A stretch of 64,000 nt of DNA. Source: Flavobacteriaceae bacterium UBA4439 (lineage in GTDB: Bacteria; Bacteroidota; Bacteroidia; Flavobacteriales; Flavobacteriaceae). The notes under the pieces are model-generated. The model was not told where the DNA came from. It ran no database searches and was given only the letters and a program-made list of their open reading frames with translations. Positions 19,454 through 27,310 of this stretch are shown here, in pieces. How positions within the stretch are numbered: position 1 is the stretch's first letter; each line of letters opens with the position of its first letter. The stretch lies in NCBI GenBank assembly GCA_002390455.1, contig DGPN01000015.1, positions 47,127 to 111,126 on the forward strand. The letters run 5' to 3'. A program made the position numbers and the translations under genes.

Positions 19454-20536
19454 TCAGCTAAGGTTAAAAATTTCGTAAGCAGAGGAACTCATTTCCAGCG
19501 CCGCTTTGATTCTGTCTTCGTGGGTGTCGGAGATAAATATTTGTCCAAGATTTTCATTGTCAAACAATTGTATGGTTTGAGTTACCCTTTCTTGATCTAA
19601 CTTGTCGAAAATATCGTCTAGTAAAACTATGGGATTCATCCCAGATTTTTCTTTGATAAAATCAAATTGTGCTAGTTTGAGTGCGATCAGAAAGGTTTTT
19701 TGTTGCCCTTGACTACCAAATTTTTTGATGGGCATTTCAGAAATCTGCATATCCAAGTCGTCTTTGTGGATACCAACAGAAGTGAATTGCAGGATTTTAT
19801 CCTTTTCTAAACTTTGATCCATCAAATCAGACATTTTATTTTCCCTAAGTTGGGATGTGTATTGAATATCCACTTCCTCTGCACCGCTACTGATGCTCTG
19901 GTATCTTTTTAAAAATATGGGAATAAACACTTCCATAAAAGCTTTTCTCTTTTCGTAAATGGGATGTGCTAATTCACTTATTTGGTGGTTGTAAATGACC
20001 AAAGTGTCCCCATCAAAGGTTCGGTTTTGAGCAAAAAACTTCAGCAGTGCATTGCGTTGTGCGAGTACTTTATTGTAGTCGGAAAGATTTTTTAAATAGT
20101 TTTTATCTGTTTGACCAATGACCCCATCGATAAATTTCCTCCGAGTGCTGCTCCCTTCAATGATCAAATTCCGATCAGCTGGTGAAATAATCACCAATGG
20201 AATCAGCCCAATGTGTTCTGAGATTTTATCATAAACTTTCCCGTTTCTTTTAATGGTCTTTTTTTGACCTTTTTTGAGACTACAATTGATTTTTTCTTCT
20301 TTTCCCTCTTTATTGAATTTTCCCTCAATCAAAAAAAACTCCTTTCCAAACTGGATGTTTTGGACTCCGGAGGGGTTAAAATAGCTTTTGGTAAAGGCCA
20401 AATGATAGATGCTGTCTAAAATATTCGACTTGCCTATTCCATTATTCCCAATAAAACAGTTGATAGGAGCCTGAAAACTGAATTGAGAGGCCTCAATGTT
20501 CTTGTAATGGGTTAGGGTCAATTGCTTTAAAAACAT
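19454..20536 (-). CDS. recF: DNA replication/repair protein RecF
   Basis: A 360-residue SMC-like ATPase that helps load RecA at gaps through RecOR. Walker A is GNNGIGKSNIL at about residue 30. The ABC signature region is FGSQGQQKTFLIALKLAQF and Walker B is IVLLDDIFDKLD, followed by the His switch FISDTHEDRI. The length is normal. The gene heads an operon with a lipoprotein and DUF721. Its promoter is one of the best in the window and places the -7 box 5 nt from the ATG. Confidence 0.96.
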   Translation of the reverse strand: MFLKQLTLTHYKNIEASQFSFQAPINCFIGNNGIGKSNILDSIYHLAFTKSYFNPSGVQNIQFGKEFFLIEGKFNKEGKEEKINCSLKKGQKKTIKRNGKVYDKISEHIGLIPLVIISPADRNLIIEGSSTRRKFIDGVIGQTDKNYLKNLSDYNKVLAQRNALLKFFAQNRTFDGDTLVIYNHQISELAHPIYEKRKAFMEVFIPIFLKRYQSISSGAEEVDIQYTSQLRENKMSDLMDQSLEKDKILQFTSVGIHKDDLDMQISEMPIKKFGSQGQQKTFLIALKLAQFDFIKEKSGMNPIVLLDDIFDKLDQERVTQTIQLFDNENLGQIFISDTHEDRIKAALEMSSSAYEIFNLS

Positions 20537-20541
20537 GAATG

Positions 20542-20574
20542 CAAATATAGTTTGGTTCAGAAAGGTAAAACAAA
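20542..20574 (-). promoter_or_regulatory. recF promoter
   Basis: On the minus strand TTTG, 21 nt of spacer, then an exact TATATTTG, then 5 nt and the recF ATG. Both elements match the Bacteroidota consensus. The expected transcription start coincides with the start codon, so a leaderless recF mRNA is predicted. Confidence 0.65.
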
Positions 20575-20668
20575 ATTTAAATTAATTTTCCCTGCTTATT
20601 TTCATAATGCTGTGAGTTTTTGGATTTGCACTAAAAAAGGTTAATTTTGGGAACTTAAAAAAACTAAG

Positions 20669-21433
20669 ATGGCAACCTACAAAAAGAGAGGTTATAAAAA
20701 ATCAATTGCACCTGGTAACGAAAAGCAGGTTGAAGTGGAAAGTACCACTGCAGAGGTGTTTGAAAAATTAGACACTACCGCATCTCGAACAGAGCAATGG
20801 GTCTCCAAATTTCAAAATTTTATTTTGGCAGGTGTAGCGATCATCGCTTTGTCTGTTTTGTCCTACTTGGGCTATCAGAACTATATCTTTGAACCTCAAA
20901 AACTGGAGGCAATAAGTGAACTGAGTCAAGCTCAATATTATTTTGAGTTGGCCGTTAATGGTCAAGATTCTGATTCTTTGTTTCGTAGAGCCCTCAATGG
21001 TGGAGAAGGAAAATATGGCTTTTTGGATATTATCGACAACTATGGAGGAACACCTGCGGCCAAACTCGCCACCTACAGTGCTGGAATGGCCTACCTCAAT
21101 TTGGGAGATTATGCCAACGCCATCGAATACCTCGATCAATTTGACACTGATGACATATTGTTGAAAGCCTTGGCAAAAGGAGCCATCGGTGATGCTTTTG
21201 CTCAAATTGATCAACCTGAAGAAGCCTATGATTATTATGTGGCCGCTTTTAAGTCCAGTGATAATTCTTTCAGTGCTCCTAAGTATCTTTTTAAAGCGGG
21301 AATTTTGGGAACTTCTTTGGGTAAAAAAAGTGCGGCACTAGAATATTTTAAAAGGATCCAATCCGAATATCCCGATTCTGCAGAAGCACGAAAGGTTGAA
21401 GTCCAAATAGGTCTCCTAGAAAACCTCAATTAA
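20669..21433 (+). CDS. Membrane-anchored tetratricopeptide repeat protein (YfgM-like)
   Basis: A 254-residue protein. After about 50 polar residues there is one transmembrane helix (FILAGVAIIALSVLSYLGY). A periplasmic TPR part follows (KLATYSAGMAYLNLGDYANAIEYLD; AIGDAFAQIDQPEEAYDYY; AALEYFKRIQSEYPDSAEA). The layout resembles YfgM, an ancillary SecYEG-associated chaperone. The identity as that partner is inferred. Its stop overlaps the ribH start by 1 nt (TAATG). Confidence 0.85.
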   Translation: MATYKKRGYKKSIAPGNEKQVEVESTTAEVFEKLDTTASRTEQWVSKFQNFILAGVAIIALSVLSYLGYQNYIFEPQKLEAISELSQAQYYFELAVNGQDSDSLFRRALNGGEGKYGFLDIIDNYGGTPAAKLATYSAGMAYLNLGDYANAIEYLDQFDTDDILLKALAKGAIGDAFAQIDQPEEAYDYYVAAFKSSDNSFSAPKYLFKAGILGTSLGKKSAALEYFKRIQSEYPDSAEARKVEVQIGLLENLN

Positions 21434-21906
21434 TGGCTACTGCTGATAACAGTCTCTCTCAATACGATCATTTTAAAGTTCCTGATGGAAAAAATTTTCG
21501 AATCGGATTGGTTGTTTCAGAGTGGAATCCTACGATAACAGAAGCCCTTTTTCAAGGAGCCAAAGCTACATTGACCCATCACAATGTTTCTCCAGAAAAT
21601 ATCATCAGAATTGATGTTCCAGGAAGTTTTGAATTGATTTATGGAGCGAGTAGGGCTCAACAAATGGATCTTGATGCCATCATTGTCATTGGATGCGTCA
21701 TTAAGGGTGAAACAAGACACTTTGAATTCATTTCAAATGCTGTAGCCCATGGAATCAAAGACCTCAACCTCAATGGTAAAGCGCCAGTAGTTTTTTGCGT
21801 TTTGACAGATGATACCATCGATCAATCTAAGGCCAGGAGTGGAGGAGATAAAGGTAACAAAGGTGTTGAGGCTGCCGTCGCTGCTTTGAGGATGATCAGC
21901 CTGTAA
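21433..21906 (+). CDS. ribH: 6,7-dimethyl-8-ribityllumazine synthase
   Basis: A 157-residue enzyme that condenses the ribityl-uracil amine with dihydroxybutanone phosphate in riboflavin synthesis. The blocks IGLVVSEWNPTITEALFQGA, VPGSFELIYGA, IVIGCVIKGETRHFEFISNAV and VLTDDTIDQ are characteristic, with the active-site His in ETRHFE. It is translationally coupled to the TPR gene and no FMN riboswitch precedes the pair. A hairpin with 8-bp arms follows the stop. Confidence 0.97.
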   Translation: MATADNSLSQYDHFKVPDGKNFRIGLVVSEWNPTITEALFQGAKATLTHHNVSPENIIRIDVPGSFELIYGASRAQQMDLDAIIVIGCVIKGETRHFEFISNAVAHGIKDLNLNGKAPVVFCVLTDDTIDQSKARSGGDKGNKGVEAAVAALRMISL

Positions 21907-21918
21907 TTTTTACGTTAT

Positions 21919-21943
21919 AAATTGCCAAACCCAATGGCAATTT
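21919..21943 (+). terminator. Hairpin after ribH
   Basis: Perfect 8-bp arms AAATTGCC and GGCAATTT around a 9-nt loop, 13 nt after the ribH stop. Only three T residues follow, so termination would be weak. Because the promoter of the next gene begins about 14 nt downstream, it may also act as a partial terminator or mRNA-end stabiliser. Confidence 0.4.
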
Positions 21944-21956
21944 CGTTCACTTTCGT

Positions 21957-21964
21957 TAAATTTG
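21957..21964 (+). promoter_or_regulatory. -7 element before the small membrane protein gene
   Basis: An exact TAAATTTG, 39 nt before the ATG of the 95-residue membrane protein gene. It would allow expression of that gene and mutL independently of ribH. No clear -33 TTG is seen; the hairpin occupies that region. Confidence 0.45.
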
Positions 21965-22003
21965 ATTGAATTACTGCTATGCCCTATCATCAATTTATGA
22001 CGT

Positions 22004-22291
22004 ATGAAGATCAGTCTTTTCAAACTTAAAAAAAACCGAAGGTACAATTACACCCCTCGTTACTTCAGTGGGAAGGATGGAGGGAACCTCTATGATTTTG
22101 ATTCCAAATTTTCAAAATATAGAGACACCTACAATCAGAATGACTACGGTCAGCAATGGCAAGATGCTCGTCTAAAGATGCGAAATCGAAGTAACCGAGG
22201 AATTTCTACCCGCTTGGTCATCATCATATTGATTTTGGTTTTGATTTTTCTATACGTTATTGATTTTGATTTATCCCTATTTAAAGGCTAA
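22004..22291 (+). CDS. Small C-terminally anchored membrane protein
   Basis: A 95-residue protein. The first 65 residues are highly polar and basic with many Tyr, Arg and Asn (KKNRRYNYTPRYF; YGQQWQDARLKMRNRSNRG). One hydrophobic helix near the end (TRLVIIILILVLIFLYVI) anchors it. Homologues in flavobacteria are often mislabelled as a riboflavin synthase subunit because they sit beside ribH; nothing in the sequence supports that. Function unknown. The stop overlaps the mutL ATG (TAATG). Confidence 0.8.
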   Translation: MKISLFKLKKNRRYNYTPRYFSGKDGGNLYDFDSKFSKYRDTYNQNDYGQQWQDARLKMRNRSNRGISTRLVIIILILVLIFLYVIDFDLSLFKG

Positions 22292-24075
22292 TGGCTGACA
22301 TTATTTCGCTTTTGCCAGATCATGTGGCCAATCAAATTGCTGCTGGTGAGGTCATTCAAAGACCAGCTTCTGTGGTCAAAGAGCTATTGGAAAATGCAAT
22401 TGATGCCAAGGCTACCGATATCCAATTATTGATTAATGGAGCTGGAAAAACCATGATTCAAGTGATCGACAATGGTATTGGAATGTCTACCACCGATGTG
22501 AGATTGGCATTTGATCGACATGCGACTTCCAAAATTAAATCTGCTGAAGATTTATTTTCCATAACCTCCAAAGGGTTTAGGGGAGAGGCTTTGGCCTCAA
22601 TCGTTGCTATTGCGCAAGTGGAGGTTCATACCAAAAGGGCAGAAGACGAAATCGCGACCTGTCTTAAAATTTCAGGAAGTAAAGTAGAAGATCAGGAGGT
22701 TTCTGTCGCTCCCACCGGAACTTCCATTGCCGTAAAAAATCTTTTTTATAACGTCCCCGCAAGAAGAAATTTCCTCAAATCTGATAAAGTTGAATTGCGA
22801 CACATCATAGATGAGTTTCATCGGGTAGCCTTGACCCATCCTGAAGTGAGATTTACATTTTTACAAAATGGGACAGAGCTTTTTGACCTGCCGGCTGCAA
22901 ATTTCAGAAAACGAATTGCTAATATTTTTGGAAATAAGATAGAAGAGAAATTAATTCCAGTAGAGGAAATGACAACAGTAGCTGGGATTGAAGGGTTCAT
23001 TGTAAAACCTGAATTCGCTAAAAAATCTAGAGGTCAGCAGTTCTTTTTTGTCAATAAGCGTTTTATCAAGAGTCCTTTTTTAAATCACGCGGTGAGTTCT
23101 GCCTTTCAAGGTCTGTTGAGGGATCAATTTCATCCAGGTTATTTTATCTACATACAAATTGATCCAAAGACCATCGATATTAATATTCACCCAACAAAAA
23201 CAGAGATCAAGTTTGAAGAGGAGCAAAACCTCTATGCGATTATTAAATCAATGGTCAAACATAGTTTGGGAATGTTTCAAGCCGCTCCTGTCTTGGATTT
23301 TGAAAGAGATCCCAACTTGGACACCCCCTACGATTTTAAACAAAAGCTTCCTTCAAACACCCCTTCGATTGAGGTTGATTCGAGTTTTAATCCTTTTAAA
23401 GATTCTCATAAGGGCATTCCCAAAGCTTCTAAAAGCAACTGGGAAAGTCTCTATTCTGGATTGGAGATGCCAAATGATAATAGTGCTGATGAAGAATTAA
23501 AACTTGCCATAGAGCAAACCCCAAAAGTTTTTCAGTTACTGAGAAAGTTTATTGTGACCACGACCCGTTCTGGTCTTTTGGTCATTGACCAACAAAGAGC
23601 ACATCAAAGGGTACTTTATGAAAAATTTCTCAGTAGTATTACCAAACGAGACATGGTCAGTCAACAATTGATCTTTCCCAAGGAAATTGAATTGACGCAA
23701 CAACAAATCGCTTTGTTTGGGGAATTGGAGGCCAACTTAAATGCTATGGGGTTTGTGGTAAAACAACATGATAACCTCCTTCATATTACGGGTATTCCCG
23801 CCATTTGCGACGATAAGCAGTTGGGACAGCTTTTTGAGGATATATTTTCTCCTCCCGATGATCAAGAACAAGTGGTCAGTTTTAGCCAACTGGATTACAT
23901 GGCTAAAATATTATCCAAGTCCCTTTCCATCAAAGGAAATTTGACCCTTACTGTAGAGGAACAACAGGCTTTGGTCGATGATTTTTTTGCTTGTAAAGAC
24001 ACCTTGACGAGTCCTTTTAATCGTAAGATTTTTATTACTTTAGATAAAGAAGAATTAGAAAAGAAATTGGATTAA
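22291..24075 (+). CDS. mutL: DNA mismatch repair protein MutL
   Basis: A 594-residue mismatch repair protein. The GHKL ATPase motifs are in order: VVKELLENAIDAKA (motif I), QVIDNGIGMS (II), TSKGFRGEALASI (III) and GTSIAVKNLFYNVPARRNFLK. The transducer domain has HPTKTEIKF. The C-terminal dimerisation domain contains LLVIDQQRAHQRVLYEKFL and the family block ending in ACKDTLTSPFN. The endonuclease motif DQHAAxERxxYE is present only as the variant DQQRAHQRVLYE. It is coupled to its neighbours by 1-nt overlaps on both sides. Confidence 0.97.
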   Translation: MADIISLLPDHVANQIAAGEVIQRPASVVKELLENAIDAKATDIQLLINGAGKTMIQVIDNGIGMSTTDVRLAFDRHATSKIKSAEDLFSITSKGFRGEALASIVAIAQVEVHTKRAEDEIATCLKISGSKVEDQEVSVAPTGTSIAVKNLFYNVPARRNFLKSDKVELRHIIDEFHRVALTHPEVRFTFLQNGTELFDLPAANFRKRIANIFGNKIEEKLIPVEEMTTVAGIEGFIVKPEFAKKSRGQQFFFVNKRFIKSPFLNHAVSSAFQGLLRDQFHPGYFIYIQIDPKTIDINIHPTKTEIKFEEEQNLYAIIKSMVKHSLGMFQAAPVLDFERDPNLDTPYDFKQKLPSNTPSIEVDSSFNPFKDSHKGIPKASKSNWESLYSGLEMPNDNSADEELKLAIEQTPKVFQLLRKFIVTTTRSGLLVIDQQRAHQRVLYEKFLSSITKRDMVSQQLIFPKEIELTQQQIALFGELEANLNAMGFVVKQHDNLLHITGIPAICDDKQLGQLFEDIFSPPDDQEQVVSFSQLDYMAKILSKSLSIKGNLTLTVEEQQALVDDFFACKDTLTSPFNRKIFITLDKEELEKKLD

Positions 24076-24815
24076 TGCGGAACGTTACCGAAACAGTAAA
24101 ACACTTACTGATCATCAATGGAATTTTTTTCTTGGCAACTCTAACCCTTGGTAATCAAGTATATGATTGGTTTGCATTACACTATCCCAGTAACCCAAAA
24201 TTTGAAATCTGGCAGCCCCTGACACATATGTTTATGCATGGGGATATTTCCCATATTTTTTTCAATATGTTTGGACTGTGGATGTTTGGAACTCCTTTAG
24301 AACAAATGTGGGGAAAACAGAAGTTTATATTCTTTTATCTCTCCACAGGACTTGGTGCTGCTGCATTACAGCTTTTACTGTATTACTATCAGGTGGATAG
24401 CGTCAATAGTGGTTTGAGTGAATTCGGACTTACAGCCCCTCAAATCGACAGTTTTTATCAAACTGCTGAATTACCTACTGCGGCCATTAATGAGATTGGA
24501 GAGGGAAAATTGTCGGGTGCATTCAATGCCTTTCGTTCTGTAATGGTTGGTGCCTCGGGAGCTCTCTATGGTGTTTTGGTGGGCTTTGCGATGATATTTC
24601 CCAATGCCCAATTGATGCTTTTGTTCCCCCCCATTCCCGTGAAAGCCAAGTTTTTGGTTCCCATTCTGATATTTGCAGATCTTTTCTTTGGGTTTTCATC
24701 TTACTCTATCGGGCCTATTGCTCACTTTGCCCATGTAGGTGGAGCCATCACTGGTTTGGCCATGATGTGGTATTGGAAAAAAAAAGAGAACAATAACAAT
24801 CGTTGGGATTTATGA
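24075..24815 (+). CDS. Rhomboid family intramembrane serine protease (first of two)
   Basis: A 246-residue six-helix membrane protein. HMFMHGDISHIFFNMFGLWMFG is the conserved N-terminal rhomboid block. The nucleophile Ser lies in VGASGALYGVLVGFAMIFP (GxSG) and the partner His in AHFAHVGGAITG. An insertion of about 60 residues between helices 2 and 4 is typical of Bacteroidota members. Rhomboids cleave transmembrane segments; the substrate is unknown. It is coupled to mutL by TAATG and to the next rhomboid by ATGA. Confidence 0.93.
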   Translation: MRNVTETVKHLLIINGIFFLATLTLGNQVYDWFALHYPSNPKFEIWQPLTHMFMHGDISHIFFNMFGLWMFGTPLEQMWGKQKFIFFYLSTGLGAAALQLLLYYYQVDSVNSGLSEFGLTAPQIDSFYQTAELPTAAINEIGEGKLSGAFNAFRSVMVGASGALYGVLVGFAMIFPNAQLMLLFPPIPVKAKFLVPILIFADLFFGFSSYSIGPIAHFAHVGGAITGLAMMWYWKKKENNNNRWDL

Positions 24816-25672
24816 GTTTTTTGGACAATGTCAAATACAGGTTTGCCACTTTTTCCATTGCAGAAAAAATCATTTTAGTAAATGTAGTTTGCTTTGTGCT
24901 GCCCCTGTTACTCAATGTACTTTTCTTTTTGTTTAATATTCCGTCCAATGCATACATAAACTGGCTTCAACTTTCCCCCAATCTTGGGACTTTTATCACA
25001 AGGCCTTGGACTTTGATCAGTTATAGTTTTATTCACAGTGGGTTTTTTCATTTATTGTGGAATATGGTGCTTCTTTATTATTCCGGACGTTTGCTCCTCA
25101 ATCTGTTTCCAGATCGAATTTTCATCAATAACTACTTTTTAGGTGTCATTTCAGGCGGTTTGATTTTTGTAGGAAGCTATGCTTTGTTTCCTGTTTTTGC
25201 AGGAACTTACCCACCAATGATAGGAGCCTCTGCAGGAGTAATGGCTGTGTTTATATTCATCTGTACTTATACCCCCAACCAGGAAATTCGTTTTTTCTTT
25301 ATCAACCTAAAATTAAAATACCTTGGTTTGGCTTTCTTTTTCCTCGATGTCATTCAAATCCCTTATGGTAATGCAGGTGGTCATTTGGCACATATAGGTG
25401 GAGCAGTATTGGGATTTTTATATGCCAGACAACTGAGCGTAGGAAGAGACATAGGATTGGGTTTTCAGAGTGTTTGGCAGTCTATTTTTGCAAGAAAACA
25501 TCTTAAAACAGTTTATCGTGCCCCTCAAAATAAATCGGCTGCGTCAAAAGAAAGTGGTGAAAGTAATCATCAAAATAAAATTGATGGTATTTTAGATAAA
25601 ATCAGTAAGTCGGGTTATGACAGCCTGAGCAAAGAAGAAAAAGATTATTTGTTTAGAGCTGGTAAAGAATAA
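24812..25672 (+). CDS. Rhomboid family intramembrane serine protease (second of two)
   Basis: A 286-residue membrane protein. The N-terminal block is SYSFIHSGFFHLLWNMVLLYYSG. The active-site Ser lies in PMIGASAGVMAVFIF (GASA rather than the usual GxSG) and the His in GGHLAHIGGAVLGFLYA. The C-terminal cytosolic tail of about 70 residues ends in a small helical module (ILDKISKSGYDSLSKEEKDYLF). Start: the ATG at 24812 gives an ATGA overlap; a TTG three codons upstream is in frame but unnecessary. The Ser and His pair suggests activity. Confidence 0.9.
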   Translation: MSFLDNVKYRFATFSIAEKIILVNVVCFVLPLLLNVLFFLFNIPSNAYINWLQLSPNLGTFITRPWTLISYSFIHSGFFHLLWNMVLLYYSGRLLLNLFPDRIFINNYFLGVISGGLIFVGSYALFPVFAGTYPPMIGASAGVMAVFIFICTYTPNQEIRFFFINLKLKYLGLAFFFLDVIQIPYGNAGGHLAHIGGAVLGFLYARQLSVGRDIGLGFQSVWQSIFARKHLKTVYRAPQNKSAASKESGESNHQNKIDGILDKISKSGYDSLSKEEKDYLFRAGKE

Positions 25673-25703
25673 CACTAGCAAATAATATAAGAAGCCCTTT
25701 TCT

Positions 25704-26708
25704 ATGAAATTGAACTTTCTGTCTAAAATTTTAATGCTGGCCAATCTGGTCTTGTTGATACTTCAGCTTTTTCTGATGGATACATTCTGGGATTTTTACC
25801 ATTATCCATTTCTCAACTTGATGGTTCCCGTAATTGCATTAATCAATGTGTTCTTCTTTATTTTTTGGGTTATTAAATTCAAATGGCCTTTTCTCCTTTT
25901 TATTTTTTCTTTTTTAATTGGATTTAAGGAGTGGGGAAAACTCTACAAATTTCCCAATAATGCCATCCCTATTTCCAGTGGAATCAAAGTGATGAGTTTT
26001 AATGTTAGATTGTTTAATAGTTTTGAATGGATTGACTCCAAGTCGGTTCCTGAATCTATTGAAAGTTTTATAAATAAAGAAAGTCCTGATCTGGTCTGTT
26101 TGCAAGAGTATTCCAAGGAATACAGTCCAAAGTTTAAAAACTATCCTCATCAATACATTGCCTCACCTAAAAAGAATGGACAAAATGGACTCTGTATTTT
26201 ATCGAAATATCCACTTTTGAATCGTGGCCAGTTGGACTTTGAAGATTCCAATAACAGTGTTCTATATGCCGACTTTTTTTATAAAAAAGACAGCATTAGA
26301 ATTTACAATGTACATTTGGAATCACTCAGAATTAATTTAAAAGACACCCTTTTCACCCAAAAACATTCTCAAAAATTCATTGAAAGAATACAGTCTGTCG
26401 TTCAGAAACAAGAGCTTCAGATTGATCGATTTGATAAAGTTGATCAAAAAAACAACTATCCAACCATCATTTGTACAGACCTTAACAATAATGCTTTTTC
26501 AAGGGTTTACAAACGTTTAAAAGACGATCGTTTGGATGCTTTTATGCAGTCGGGTGACGGTTTGGGATCAACCTATAAACTGGCTTACTTTCCCTTTCGA
26601 ATCGATTTTATATTTACAGATCAAAAATTCAAGGTCATAAATTTTAAGACCCATGACATTAAGCTTTCAGATCACAAACCCATCTCAACATTGCTGGAAT
26701 GGAAATAA
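25704..26708 (+). CDS. Endonuclease/exonuclease/phosphatase family membrane protein
   Basis: A 334-residue protein with three hydrophobic segments in the first 80 residues, then an EEP domain. The catalytic blocks are VMSFNVRLFN, DLVCLQEYS (metal-binding Glu), IYNVHLES, CTDLNNNAFS and the terminal SDHKPIS (Asp/His pair). The fold hydrolyses phosphodiesters or phosphate monoesters; the substrate cannot be deduced. Flavobacterial genomes commonly place this gene behind the paired rhomboids. It ends 2 nt from the convergent WbqC gene. Confidence 0.9.
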   Translation: MKLNFLSKILMLANLVLLILQLFLMDTFWDFYHYPFLNLMVPVIALINVFFFIFWVIKFKWPFLLFIFSFLIGFKEWGKLYKFPNNAIPISSGIKVMSFNVRLFNSFEWIDSKSVPESIESFINKESPDLVCLQEYSKEYSPKFKNYPHQYIASPKKNGQNGLCILSKYPLLNRGQLDFEDSNNSVLYADFFYKKDSIRIYNVHLESLRINLKDTLFTQKHSQKFIERIQSVVQKQELQIDRFDKVDQKNNYPTIICTDLNNNAFSRVYKRLKDDRLDAFMQSGDGLGSTYKLAYFPFRIDFIFTDQKFKVINFKTHDIKLSDHKPISTLLEWK

Positions 26709-26710
26709 AT

Positions 26711-27310
26711 TTAATTTTTGACTTGTCTGAGATATTCTAGACTTTGCGGCCCTAAATTGAATATTAAATCTAGGATGCTCAGATTATTTATAAATCCGTG
26801 TTTGGATTGAAAAACTTGATGATAGTGGGGGTTGTCTTTTTTAACTTTTTTCTTAGCGATGATCAAATCAGAAAATTCTTTCTCGACTTTTACCATTCTA
26901 AGGATATTCACCTCGGCATCCAAAAGAGAAAGAATCTTTTCAATCAAGACAATGTTAAAATCCATCAGTTTTTCAAAGTTTTGATGGTAATAAGGATAGA
27001 ATTCATCTTCATAATACTCGAAGAAAGGGGAGGAGCGGTAGGCCGCTTCTAATGATTTCCAGTGGTCTTTTTGCCAACCATTTTCATAGTGAATGGCCAC
27101 ATTCTCATCGATTTGACGACCTTGATTTTTGGCGTGAACAATGGGTATGGTTAATTTCAGCTTTCCGTTGGCACCATATATTTCTGTGCGATTTCGATAG
27201 GTTTGTTTTTGGTAGATATTGTGAGTAACAAACGCAACTTGTGTTTGAGATACCATCCAAGCCATATAGTGGATATTGGGGAGGTATGCAGGACAAACTC
27301 CACTCACCAT
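26711..27310 (-). CDS. WbqC family protein
   Basis: A 199-residue protein. The start VCPAYLPNIHYMAWMV followed by NIYQKQTYRNRTEI and AYRSSPFFEYYEDEFYPYY is characteristic of the WbqC family. These proteins are found in polysaccharide gene sets and, in flavobacteria, next to lepB. Biochemical function is not established. Its ATG overlaps the lepB stop by 1 nt (TAATG), so it belongs to the dapB-lepB operon. Confidence 0.88.
   Translation of the reverse strand: MVSGVCPAYLPNIHYMAWMVSQTQVAFVTHNIYQKQTYRNRTEIYGANGKLKLTIPIVHAKNQGRQIDENVAIHYENGWQKDHWKSLEAAYRSSPFFEYYEDEFYPYYHQNFEKLMDFNIVLIEKILSLLDAEVNILRMVKVEKEFSDLIIAKKKVKKDNPHYHQVFQSKHGFINNLSILDLIFNLGPQSLEYLRQVKN

Noticed and set aside
20575..20668. 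FMN riboswitch upstream of the ribH operon
   Set aside because: The space before the TPR gene is short and lacks the conserved RFN-element blocks.
22004..22291. Naming the 95-residue protein a riboflavin synthase subunit
   Set aside because: It has no lumazine- or riboflavin-synthase motif; it is a polar protein with one C-terminal membrane helix. The name spreads from its position beside ribH.
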